NCBI GenBank assembly: GCA_964388665.1
Contig: CAYMBJ010000010.1
Location: forward strand, 1 to 64,000
Direction of reading: 5' to 3'
DNA length: 64,000 bases
From: CALCCV01 sp964388665
GTDB lineage: Bacteria; Bdellovibrionota; Bdellovibrionia; Bdellovibrionales; Bdellovibrionaceae
A program made the translations under genes and the position numbers. Positions 44,872 through 53,449 of this stretch are shown here, piece after piece. Every line of letters starts with the position of its first letter. Positions within the stretch are counted from its first letter, which is position 1. A model generated the notes under the pieces. That model made no database searches. It saw only the letters and a list, made by a program, of their open reading frames with translations, and was not told the origin of the DNA.

Positions 44872-47800
44872 TTATACGTTTCGTCGGTACTGCCCACCCA
44901 CCTCAAAAAGCGCACTGGTCATTTGAAAAAGCGAACAGTACCGAGTGGCATTCATCAATTCTGCAAAAATATTTTTACCGGTCAGTGCAGCTGCCTTGAG
45001 ATCTTCGATGGCCTTTGTTGCTTTTTCTGCATGATCCTTTTGGTACTTTTGCACGCGCCCCAGCTGCAGATCCTTTTCTTCATAACTGGCACGAGCCATT
45101 TCAATCTTTGGCGCCACATAGCCGGCATCCAAAGTTTTGGGATCCACAAAGGTGTTCACGCCAATGATGGGTAAAGTTCCTTCGTGCTTGCGCTGTTCGT
45201 AATAAAGACTCTCTTCTTGAATCTTGGCACGCTGGTACTGAGTTTCCATCGCCCCCAAAACACCGCCTCGCTCATTGATGCGCATGAACTCTTCGAGTAC
45301 GGCCTCTTCCACCAACTCCGTCATCTCTTCAAAAAAGTACGAACCCTGATTGGGATTTTGATTGATGGCAGGACCAAACTCCCTATTGATGATCATTTGA
45401 ATGGCCACTGCTCGACGAACAGACTCTTCTGTTGGTGTTGTGATGGCTTCATCATAGGCATTGGTGTGTAGCGAATTGCAGTTGTCATATATTGCTAAGA
45501 GCGCCTGCAAAGTGGTGCGGATATCGTTAAAAGCAATCTCTTGGGCATGAAGACTGCGGCCACTGGTTTGAATGTGATACTTTAACTTTTGCGCCCGATC
45601 GCTGGCGCCATATTTGTATTTCATGGCCAGCGCCCAAATCCTTCGCGCCACTCGACCAATGACCGAGTACTCAGGATCCAAACCGTTACTAAAGAAGAAA
45701 CTCAAATTGGGCGCAAAATCATCGATATTTAACCCGCGTGAAAGGTAGTACTCCACAAAGGTGAAGCCATTGGAAAGAGTGAATGCCAATTGCGAAATCG
45801 GATTGGCTCCCGCCTCGGCAATATGATAACCCGAAATGCTCACCGAATAAAAATTGCGAATCTCTTTTTCAACAAAATAAGCCTGAATATCACCCATCAT
45901 TTTGAGAGCAAAGTTAATAGAAAAGATACAGGTGTTTTGCCCCTGATCCTCTTTAAGAATGTCCGCCTGAACAGTGCCACGCAGTTGTTTCAGTGTGGCG
46001 GCAGCAATCACTTCGCGCTCGGCCTCGGTGATCTTTTTTCCGGTTTCCTTTTCTTTTTTCTCGCACTGCTGATCGATGGCGGCATTAAAGTAAAACGCCA
46101 AAATCATCGGTGCTGGACCATTGATGGTCATGCTGACACTGGTATTGGGATTGATAAGATCAAAGCCTGCAAAGAGGCGCTTCATATCATCCAGCGAGCA
46201 AACCGAAACTCCGCTTTCGCCAATCTTGCCATAAATGTCGGGACGAGGATCAGGGTCTTGTCCATACAAGGTGACACTATCAAATGCGGTGGATAGCCGA
46301 TGCGATTTTTCGCCCTCACATAAAAAGTGAAAGCGCCGATTGGTGCGCTCCGGTGGTCCCTCGCCCGCGAACATGCGCTTTGGCTCTTCGTCGTCACGCT
46401 TGACCGGAAAAACCCCCGCCGTGTAAGGAAACTCTCCCGGGACATTTTCGAGTCGTAAAAACCGATAGCGATCACCCCAGTCCGTAATGTTTTTTGGAAA
46501 GACAACCTTTTTGATTCGTGTGCCCGAGAGGCTTTTTTCTATAAGTTTCTGGCTAAAGCTTCGGCCTCGCACCTCATAGGTGAGCTGATCTTGGTCATAC
46601 TTTTTAACATGTTGATCCCAATTCTGCAGGTTCTCAAGATCCGTTGCCAAGAATTCCTGACTCAAACTGGCCTTCAATTGTTTGGCCTGCTCATCCGCGA
46701 TGCCGAACTCTTTTTGAAAATTATTAAGTGCGCCCAACTGCGAGGCCTTGCGGGCTTGCTGCTGAGTTTTGCTTTTGTAACTGCGAACAGTATCGACAAT
46801 TTCTGCCAAATAGGCCTGCCGCTGTGGCGGCACAATTTGGACCTGCTCACTGGAAAGAATCAATTTTTTCGCGGCAGCTGAGAGTGAAAATGACTTTTCT
46901 TTTTCGCTCAGTTTTTCTAGCAAATGGAAAAACAATTGATTGACGCCACCATCATTGAACTGCGCAGCCTGAGTCAAAAACACCGGCGGCGGCGTTTCGT
47001 CGTGAAAGATCTTTCGCGATCGATTGTACTGCTTGCCCACATCGCGAAGGGCGTCCTGAGATCCGCGCCGATCGGCTTTGTTGATAGCAATCACATCGGC
47101 ATAATCGATCATATCGATCTTCTCTAGCTGTGAAGGCGCGCCAAACTCGGCCGTCATCACATACATCGACAGGTCACAAACATCCATTATCGCCATATTG
47201 CCCTGCCCGATTCCGGAGGTCTCAGCAATGACCAGATCAAAATCGCAAGTTTTAAGATAGTCCACCACCGCTGGCAGACTGTCTGAAATCTCTTTTCCGG
47301 AGCCGCGCGAGGCCAGACTGCGCATAAAGATACGATTTCGCGACAACGAATTCATACGAATCCGATCGCCCAAGAGTGAACCACCTGTCTTGCGCTTGGA
47401 GGGATCCACGCACACCACCGCAATGTTTTTATCTGGAAAGGAGTTTAAAAATCTTTGGGTGAGCTCATCAATCAGACTGGATTTACCGGCTCCGCCGGTG
47501 CCGGTGATCCCCAGCACCAATGGCGAGGTGCCTTTGCGTGGGAAAACACTTTCAGCTTTTTGTGCAACTGTGCTTTTTTCTTCAATTGAAGTGAGCGCTC
47601 TGCCCAATTCTGCACTGGGAATGGGATCGAGGAAAAAAGTATTATGTTTCGCGCTCTCCGCGCCGCTTTTGCCAGACGCTTTGGTTTTCGTTTCGCTGCT
47701 CGTGCGACGCTGTTGCTGTTTTTCTAAAATGGAAAAGTCACAGCTCTCCATAATTGCAGAGACCATGCCTTCCAAGCCCAGGCGCCGCCCATCATCGGGA

Positions 47801-48144
47801 TGAAAGATCTGGGCGATTCCGTAGGCTTCTAGTTCTTTTTTTTCGTCATAAACAATGACTCCACCGCCGCCGCCAAAAATGCGCACATATCCCGCTCCGG
47901 CCTCATCTAGAAGATCCTTTACATACTTAAAGTACTCCATATGGCCGCCCTGATAAGAGCTCAAACACACACCCTGAGCTCCCTCTTGCAAAACGGCCTT
48001 GACCACGTCATGTACCGAGCGATTGTGACCCAAGTGAATCACCTCGGCGCCGGCATCCTGCAAAATTCTGCGAATAATATTGATACTGGCGTCATGACCA
48101 TCAAAAAGAGCTGCAGCTGTGACGATGCGAATTGGATTTTTCAT
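44872..48144 (-). CDS. icmF: Fused isobutyryl-CoA mutase
   Basis: 1090 residues, from ATG 48144 (MKNPIRIVTAA), four bases after the crotonase stop. It fuses three parts: an N-terminal B12-binding domain (DGHDAS, LSSYQGG, FGGGGGVI), a MeaB-like GTPase (GITGTGGAGKSSLIDEL, residues 212-228) and a large coenzyme-B12 mutase domain (FAGEGPPERTNRRFHFL, NPNTSVSMTINGPAPMI). The Phe in YTAGVFPVKR fits IcmF rather than methylmalonyl-CoA mutase. It interconverts isobutyryl-CoA and n-butyryl-CoA. Neighbours provide crotonase and 3-hydroxyacyl-CoA dehydrogenase. Confidence 0.94.
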   Translation of the reverse strand: MKNPIRIVTAAALFDGHDASINIIRRILQDAGAEVIHLGHNRSVHDVVKAVLQEGAQGVCLSSYQGGHMEYFKYVKDLLDEAGAGYVRIFGGGGGVIVYDEKKELEAYGIAQIFHPDDGRRLGLEGMVSAIMESCDFSILEKQQQRRTSSETKTKASGKSGAESAKHNTFFLDPIPSAELGRALTSIEEKSTVAQKAESVFPRKGTSPLVLGITGTGGAGKSSLIDELTQRFLNSFPDKNIAVVCVDPSKRKTGGSLLGDRIRMNSLSRNRIFMRSLASRGSGKEISDSLPAVVDYLKTCDFDLVIAETSGIGQGNMAIMDVCDLSMYVMTAEFGAPSQLEKIDMIDYADVIAINKADRRGSQDALRDVGKQYNRSRKIFHDETPPPVFLTQAAQFNDGGVNQLFFHLLEKLSEKEKSFSLSAAAKKLILSSEQVQIVPPQRQAYLAEIVDTVRSYKSKTQQQARKASQLGALNNFQKEFGIADEQAKQLKASLSQEFLATDLENLQNWDQHVKKYDQDQLTYEVRGRSFSQKLIEKSLSGTRIKKVVFPKNITDWGDRYRFLRLENVPGEFPYTAGVFPVKRDDEEPKRMFAGEGPPERTNRRFHFLCEGEKSHRLSTAFDSVTLYGQDPDPRPDIYGKIGESGVSVCSLDDMKRLFAGFDLINPNTSVSMTINGPAPMILAFYFNAAIDQQCEKKEKETGKKITEAEREVIAAATLKQLRGTVQADILKEDQGQNTCIFSINFALKMMGDIQAYFVEKEIRNFYSVSISGYHIAEAGANPISQLAFTLSNGFTFVEYYLSRGLNIDDFAPNLSFFFSNGLDPEYSVIGRVARRIWALAMKYKYGASDRAQKLKYHIQTSGRSLHAQEIAFNDIRTTLQALLAIYDNCNSLHTNAYDEAITTPTEESVRRAVAIQMIINREFGPAINQNPNQGSYFFEEMTELVEEAVLEEFMRINERGGVLGAMETQYQRAKIQEESLYYEQRKHEGTLPIIGVNTFVDPKTLDAGYVAPKIEMARASYEEKDLQLGRVQKYQKDHAEKATKAIEDLKAAALTGKNIFAELMNATRYCSLFQMTSALFEVGGQYRRNV

Positions 48145-48148
48145 TTTG

Positions 48149-48949
48149 TTATTCACCCAAAAATTTTGGTTTGCGCTTTTCCATAAATGCACGCGTGCCT
48201 TCACGCATGTCCGTCGTACTAAAGAGATCACTAAAATGATTGGCCTCAATCTTAAGAGCAGACTCTGTCTCCAAGAAGTAAGCCTCATTGATGGATTGTT
48301 TGCTCTTGGTAACCCCGATTGGCGACTTCTCTGCTATCATATTTGCCACCTTCATCACTTCTGCGCGAAGTTGATCAGCTGGCACCAAACTGTTGATTAA
48401 ACCGATGGATAGAGCCTCTTGTGCATTGATCACTTTGCCTGTGTAGGTCATCTCTTTGGCTCGGCGCAAGCCCACAGCTGTGGCCAAATTTACAGTTCCA
48501 CCAAACCCTGGCATCAGGCCTAGACCCACCTCCGGCAAGCCAAATTTCGCTTTTTCAGAGGCGATGATAAAGTCACATGCTAGTGCCAACTCAAGTCCAC
48601 CACCCAAAGCAAAGCCGTTGACCGCTGCAATCACTGGAATCCGCATCAGGCTCAACTCCAAAAATAAGTGCTGACCGCGGCCAGCAAAAGCAAGCCCTTG
48701 CTCTCGGTCAAGGCCAGCCATCTCTTTGATGTCGGCACCTGCCACAAAGGCGCGGTCCCCAGAGCCTGTGACCACCAGGCAGCGGGCATGCTCGTAGTCC
48801 ATCTCACCCACCACGCGCAGAGCATCTGCCATTTCATGCAATACTGTGGTGTTCAGCGCATTAAGGGCCTCAGGACGATTGACCTCGAGAGTCCAAATCT
48901 TACCTTCGACACTCATCTTTAAAGTTTGAAATTCAATGGGGAACGCCAT
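48149..48949 (-). CDS. Enoyl-CoA hydratase/crotonase family protein
   Basis: 266 residues. Crotonase-fold oxyanion hole residues in ADIKEMAGLD and GFALGGGLELALACD, and the catalytic Glu of LPEVGLGLMPGFGGTV are present. It hydrates 2-enoyl-CoA, most likely crotonyl-CoA in this setting. Its start overlaps the stop of the dehydrogenase gene (TAATG), and its stop is four bases from the icmF ATG, so all three genes are translated in one run. Confidence 0.92.
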   Translation of the reverse strand: MAFPIEFQTLKMSVEGKIWTLEVNRPEALNALNTTVLHEMADALRVVGEMDYEHARCLVVTGSGDRAFVAGADIKEMAGLDREQGLAFAGRGQHLFLELSLMRIPVIAAVNGFALGGGLELALACDFIIASEKAKFGLPEVGLGLMPGFGGTVNLATAVGLRRAKEMTYTGKVINAQEALSIGLINSLVPADQLRAEVMKVANMIAEKSPIGVTKSKQSINEAYFLETESALKIEANHFSDLFSTTDMREGTRAFMEKRKPKFLGE

Positions 48950-49824
48950 TACTTTTGGCCTCCAGAATAATTATAAAATCCTCGTCCCGACTTCTTGCCC
49001 AGCCAGCCCGCTTCGACATACTTCACCAGCAAGGGGCAGGGTCGGTACTTGCTATCACCCAGTCCTTCATGCAAAACTTCCATAATTGCCAAACAGGTGT
49101 CTAAGCCAATAAAATCCGCCAAAGTCAGTGGACCCATCGGTTGATTGGTTCCCAATTTCATTGCGCTATCAATGGACTCAACAGAGGCAATTCCTTCGTG
49201 GAGCGTGTAGATCGCCTCGTTGATCATCGGCATCAGGATGCGATTGACGATAAACCCTGGCATGTCCTTTGTGCTCTCAACAAAAACTTTATCTAGCTTT
49301 TCAGCGAGCTTGCGCACTTTTGTAAAAGTCTCATCTGAGGTCTGCAGACCACGAATGCCTTCGACCAATTTCATCAACGGCACGGGATTCATAAAGTGCA
49401 TGCCCACCACCTGCGAGGGCCTCTTTGTGACCGATGCAATCTTTGTGATTGAGATCGAGGAGGTGTTGGTGGCAAGTATCGCCTCTGGCTTGGCAATGGC
49501 GTCGAGGTCCTTAAAAATCTTGAGCTTAAGATCGAGATTCTCGGTAGCGGCTTCAATGATTACGTCACAGGCCTGTAAATCTTGAACTTTCGTTGTCGTT
49601 TTTAGTCGACTTAGGATTTCTTGTTTCATGGACTCAGTGATCAAGTTCTTCTTGATCAGGCGGTCACAAGATCCTTGAATGGTATTGATCGCGTTGTCGA
49701 GAGCAGGTGCCGCAAGATCCATCATTATTACACTCAGGCCAAAGGTCGCACACACTTGCGCGATGCCATTGCCCATTTGGCCGCTGCCCACCACTCCCAC
49801 TAAGGACACGTCTGGGTTTGTCAT
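48949..49824 (-). CDS. hbd: 3-hydroxybutyryl-CoA dehydrogenase
   Basis: 291 residues. The N-terminal Rossmann motif is VGSGQMGNGIAQVCA; the C-terminal domain contains the family signature DMPGFIVNRILMPMINEAI, and the catalytic His lies in GMHFMNPVPLMKLVE. It oxidises 3-hydroxybutyryl-CoA to acetoacetyl-CoA with NAD, or the reverse. AAGGAG lies ten bases before ATG 49824; 76 further in-frame codons upstream are not supported. First gene of the crotonase-icmF operon. Confidence 0.94.
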   Translation of the reverse strand: MTNPDVSLVGVVGSGQMGNGIAQVCATFGLSVIMMDLAAPALDNAINTIQGSCDRLIKKNLITESMKQEILSRLKTTTKVQDLQACDVIIEAATENLDLKLKIFKDLDAIAKPEAILATNTSSISITKIASVTKRPSQVVGMHFMNPVPLMKLVEGIRGLQTSDETFTKVRKLAEKLDKVFVESTKDMPGFIVNRILMPMINEAIYTLHEGIASVESIDSAMKLGTNQPMGPLTLADFIGLDTCLAIMEVLHEGLGDSKYRPCPLLVKYVEAGWLGKKSGRGFYNYSGGQK

Positions 49825-50042
49825 GTTGATTTTCTCCTTTGAAGACTTTTTGCCTCCCGACGCTATACCAAAGAAGGCGCTCAGGTCAAAGACCCACAGA
49901 CAAAGACCCGTAAACAATGGTGCGCCGACAAATCCCCCACCCCCAGATAGATCGCACAGATAGACCGCGAAGATAAACGCTGCAGATAAACCCTGCAGAC
50001 ATCTGGCCTTGTTTGGCTGAATCTTAAAAATTAAGATAGAGC

Positions 50043-51233
50043 GTGTGTTCAATTCATCGCTTAACTTATCTCATAAATTATGCCTTAAATAATGCCTTAG
50101 CTGCGTGCATTTGCCGCCTTTTGAGTTGGAGTCTATTGCTGGTTTGCAGCACGGGCGGGGCCGCCACCTACAGCCCAGCGATCCATTTTTACGCTTCTCC
50201 CATGGCCATTTTTTCTTCAGGCCAATCCCTCGAGGCTTTGCTGCACAAAGGACTGATGAAAACTGAAACCAGGTACCAACTCGAGATTGAGTGGCAAAAA
50301 AAGCGAATGCCACTTGAATCCAAAGACGTGGTCACAGCCCTGAATTTTGCCCAAAATAATTTTGCACACTCACTCATTGATACCTATTTGCGTACGCATC
50401 CTAAATTTAGCACAACCAAAGACAACTCAATCATCACCACCGTTCCCAAAGACACTATGATCTATATTCAGAAAATCCGTGGCAACTGGGCGCAGATCAA
50501 ATTTTTTACTCATTCGGGCTGGGTGCAACTCGATCACCTCGTCACACGCTTTGATTTTGCCAACTGGGCCTGGGTCGAATCCTCCTGGGAAAAGGTCCTC
50601 TACCGCCAGGGCGAGTTTCTTAAAACGGCCAATGCGCTCATTCCAATCACTTTGAACCAAAAGATTTTTGTAACCAAAGATCGTGGCATTGTTATTAATA
50701 ATATTCCCGACGGTCCGCGACTACGATCCTATGTGAAAGTGCTAAAGGCCCAGCAAGAAAAGTGGAATTTGTCTTTTTTAAAAGGACACGGTTTTGTGTG
50801 GTGGAAAGATCCACATTTTCGTGCCGACCCGACCGAAGTGGGTTCGATAAAGACGGATGAGCTCTTGAAGAACTCAATCTTTTCGTATGCAGTCGAAAGC
50901 ACCAGCTTTGGCCCCTTGGGTTTGATTTCGTCAAACGGAATTTATCTCACCAGCGACCAGAGCGCGTGGAAAAAATTACCTAGCTTTGGTGACCGCGACT
51001 ACCCCGTCGCCATTAGCAACAAAGGCATTCTTTATGTGGGACCCTTTCGCAGCCGCAATCTGGGCAAAAGTTTTGAAAATTTTATCAACCCTATGGATCT
51101 TGCTCAAAAGGTTGAAAATCTTCTCTCACGACCTGCGCAGTGGATCAAAATCAAAAACATCCAGCCCATCAGCAGCGGCAAAGTCCAACTCAAGGTCGAG
51201 GCAAATTCAAAGCTGCTAAACTTAGAACTCTAG
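50043..51233 (+). CDS. Secreted protein with SH3-like domain
   Basis: 396 residues from GTG 50043; a signal peptide is present (LSWSLLLVCSTGGAATYS) but the exact start is unsure, as no strong ribosome binding site is visible. Residues 120-165 resemble a bacterial SH3 domain (KDTMIYIQKIRGNWAQIKFF, then THSGWVQLDHLVTR), and the 3' third (ISSNGIYLTSDQSAWKKLPS) recalls BNR/Asp-box propeller repeats. Possible cell-wall binding role. Divergent from the hbd operon. Confidence 0.68.
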   Translation: MCSIHRLTYLINYALNNALAACICRLLSWSLLLVCSTGGAATYSPAIHFYASPMAIFSSGQSLEALLHKGLMKTETRYQLEIEWQKKRMPLESKDVVTALNFAQNNFAHSLIDTYLRTHPKFSTTKDNSIITTVPKDTMIYIQKIRGNWAQIKFFTHSGWVQLDHLVTRFDFANWAWVESSWEKVLYRQGEFLKTANALIPITLNQKIFVTKDRGIVINNIPDGPRLRSYVKVLKAQQEKWNLSFLKGHGFVWWKDPHFRADPTEVGSIKTDELLKNSIFSYAVESTSFGPLGLISSNGIYLTSDQSAWKKLPSFGDRDYPVAISNKGILYVGPFRSRNLGKSFENFINPMDLAQKVENLLSRPAQWIKIKNIQPISSGKVQLKVEANSKLLNLEL

Positions 51234-51458
51234 ACGCAATTCGCCATTTTCTTGCTTGAAAATCACTGCCAGGCGCCCTATTCTCGCAGGGTGCTGGCGG
51301 GTCGTCCATCAAATCAGCCTTTTAGACGATTTCGATTTTGCCAACCGAGAACTGCTAATATGTGAACCGAATCTTAACAGACCAGAGCATTGCAATTGAG
51401 TAGCATGGTCTCAAGATATTTTCTTAATGCAATTGGAAAATCGAAAGATGGGGAATGT

Positions 51459-52331
51459 ATGCTGACAAAATTGAACAAGATCAAGACCTTCAAAAACAGC
51501 TGGGATCGCTTGCGCCAAATCCGCATGCACAAGATCCATAAATTTACTCCTAAAATTCCTATTGAGATCAAAGTGGGCTCATTGGTTTTGAAAACTGTGA
51601 CCGAAAAATTTGAATTGATCGAAGCCCTCAAGCTCCGCTACGAGGTTTTTTTCGAAGAGATGCAGGGCAAAACCAAAGGCAGCGGCATCGATGTGGACGA
51701 ATACGACGCCGTTTGCGATCATTTGATCATTGTCGACACCAAAAAAGACAAGATTGTTGGAACCTACCGCCTCAACTGCTCCAAGTTTAGCGACGACTAT
51801 TACTCAGCCAATGAATTTCATTTGGACCGACTCATGAGAGACTCTCATGTAAAAGTTGAACTTGGGCGCGCATGCATCCATAAAGACTACAGAAAAGGTG
51901 CTATTATCTCTGTGCTCTGGCGCGGAATCGCTGAGTACATGAATATGACTTCGGCTCAGTATCTCTTTGGCTGCGGATCCGTTAAGACCAAAGACCCGTT
52001 CGAGGCGGCGCTGATATATAAATATCTACAAGAAGAAAATCGCATCACCGAGCGCTTTTATTGCCCCACCACCAAGGCCTTCACAATGCCCGGATTTACG
52101 GATGCCTTAGAAAGTTATGCTGCAGGACTGACAGAAGAGCAGCGCTCAAAAGCCAAGGCGCTCATACCCCCGTTGTTTGGTGCGTATCTGCGAGCTGGAG
52201 CCGACGTCTGCGGCGAACCCGCTTGGGATATTGATTTCCAGTGTATTGATTTTCTAACTTTGCTCGATCGCCAACGCCTCAACGGAGTTCACTCCAAAAG
52301 ATACTCCGTAGATGCAACTCTGCGCGCGTAG
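51459..52331 (+). CDS. OlsB-like ornithine N-acyltransferase (GNAT fold)
   Basis: 290 residues. The middle matches the Acetyltransf_5 (OlsB/hemolysin-like) family: LRYEVFFEEMQGKT, CDHLIIVD, IVGTYRLN, YSANEFHLDRLM, VELGRACIHKDYRKGAII, SVLWRGIAEYM, YLFGCGSV. OlsB transfers 3-hydroxyacyl from ACP to ornithine, the first step of ornithine-lipid synthesis. The start at 51459 was chosen for GGGGAATGT upstream; a longer TTG reading from 51390 is rejected. The next gene is an arginase, which would supply ornithine. The tail (about 60 residues after GFTDALES) is family-typical. Confidence 0.82.
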   Translation: MLTKLNKIKTFKNSWDRLRQIRMHKIHKFTPKIPIEIKVGSLVLKTVTEKFELIEALKLRYEVFFEEMQGKTKGSGIDVDEYDAVCDHLIIVDTKKDKIVGTYRLNCSKFSDDYYSANEFHLDRLMRDSHVKVELGRACIHKDYRKGAIISVLWRGIAEYMNMTSAQYLFGCGSVKTKDPFEAALIYKYLQEENRITERFYCPTTKAFTMPGFTDALESYAAGLTEEQRSKAKALIPPLFGAYLRAGADVCGEPAWDIDFQCIDFLTLLDRQRLNGVHSKRYSVDATLRA

Positions 52332-52375
52332 TCGCGCACATAGTCGCGCACATAGTCGCGCACATAGTCGTGCGC
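52328..52375 (+). repeat. 12-bp tandem repeat across the stop codon
   Basis: The unit [AG]TAGTCGCGCAC starts at 52328, 52340, 52352 and 52364; the last has GTGCGCAC in place of GCGCAC. The first TAG is the stop codon of the acyltransferase gene (52329-52331), and because the unit is 12 bases the same frame meets TAG again at 52341-52343, 52353-52355 and 52365-52367. Extra stops would act as a fail-safe after read-through, or simply reflect slippage. Confidence 0.85.
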
Positions 52376-52391
52376 ACATTCTCGTCGTGAC

Positions 52392-52410
52392 AGCCCCCCA
52401 TGCTGGGGGC
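52392..52410 (+). terminator. Hairpin after the acyltransferase gene
   Basis: GCCCCC (52393-52398) pairs with GGGGGC (52405-52410), 60 bases after the stop and about 80 bases before the arginase start. No T-run follows, so it may be weak or act with Rho. Confidence 0.45.
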
Positions 52411-52490
52411 CTAAAATCAGAAGGCGAAACTTAGGGTGAAAACTCTAGGGCGAGAAATAGGCGAGTAATAAATTCTAATTGGGAGGCAAG

Positions 52491-53414
52491 ATGACTTTGA
52501 ATCCAAACCTTAAAGTGCGTGTGATCGGGGTGCCGTTGGATTTGGGAGCGTCTCGCCGTGGCGTCGACATGGGCCCCAGTGCGATTCGCGTGGCACAGTT
52601 GGGAAGCCAGTTGCGCGCCATGGGTTACGACGTGGACGACATTGGCAACATCAGCGTGCCCATTGCTGAGATGGCCGAATCCGGCGATCCGACCTGCAAA
52701 TTCAAATCCGAAATACTCAGCACTGTTGAGAAGCTGTCGTCAACAGTTTACAAATCACTTGAAGCGAGGCGCACCCCCTTGGTACTGGGCGGTGATCACT
52801 CCATCGCCATGGGCACCATCGCTGGGATCAGCAAGTTTTACCGCGATCAAAAGAAAAATGTCGGCCTCATATGGTTTGATGCCCATGGCGACATCAACAC
52901 CCCCGAGACTTCGCCGTCAGGAAACATTCATGGCATGCCTATGGCTCATGTACTAGGCCTCGGTATGAAGGAGTTTGCCGAGCTTCCTGGATTTTCACCG
53001 ATGATCGCTCCAGAAAATGCCGTCATGATTGGTGTGCGCGAGCTTGATCAAGGCGAAAAAGATCATATTCGAAAAACGGGATTGCGTGTTTTCACTATGA
53101 AGGATGTGGACCGTATGGGTCTTCCAAAAATTATGGAAGAGGCCATCAAAATTGCCACCACCGGAACTGCAGGCTTTCACGTCTCTTATGATGTGGATTG
53201 GCTCGACCCCGCCGAAGCTCCAGGCGTAGGCACACGAGTTCATGGCGGCGGAACTTACCGCGAGGGCCACTTTGCTCTCGAATGCATTGCGGATTCCAAT
53301 CAAATGCTCTCTATGGAAGTCACCGAGGTGAACCCTCTTTTGGACAACCAAAATCAAACCGGAATCTGCGCCGCTCGCATGATTTTGAGCGCCTTTGGCA
53401 AACAGATTCTTTAA
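52491..53414 (+). CDS. rocF: Arginase
   Basis: 307 residues. Manganese ligands are in GGDHSIAMG, WFDAHGDINT (with NIHGMPMAH) and SYDVDWLDP; the end motif MEVTEVNPLLD is also present. It hydrolyses arginine to ornithine and urea. GGGAGGCAAG lies before the ATG, so the TTG four codons earlier is not the start. Preceded by the OlsB-like acyltransferase on the same strand at 159 bases, so ornithine made here could be used for ornithine lipids (inference). An agmatinase-like role is less likely, because the GVGTRVHGG segment is arginase-like. Confidence 0.92.
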   Translation: MTLNPNLKVRVIGVPLDLGASRRGVDMGPSAIRVAQLGSQLRAMGYDVDDIGNISVPIAEMAESGDPTCKFKSEILSTVEKLSSTVYKSLEARRTPLVLGGDHSIAMGTIAGISKFYRDQKKNVGLIWFDAHGDINTPETSPSGNIHGMPMAHVLGLGMKEFAELPGFSPMIAPENAVMIGVRELDQGEKDHIRKTGLRVFTMKDVDRMGLPKIMEEAIKIATTGTAGFHVSYDVDWLDPAEAPGVGTRVHGGGTYREGHFALECIADSNQMLSMEVTEVNPLLDNQNQTGICAARMILSAFGKQIL

Positions 53415-53449
53415 GGCGCGAATTCAAGAATTATTGCCCGTATTGAAGC

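Noticed and set aside
48145..48288. A 48-codon upstream extension of icmF
   Set aside because: It would overlap the crotonase gene, while ATG 48144 begins at the normal B12-binding domain start.
49825..50052. A 76-codon upstream extension of hbd
   Set aside because: AAGGAG and the Rossmann start support ATG 49824; the extension is hydrophobic and Cys-rich without homology.
52328..52375. CRISPR array
   Set aside because: Units are only 12 bases, with no spacers and no cas genes nearby.
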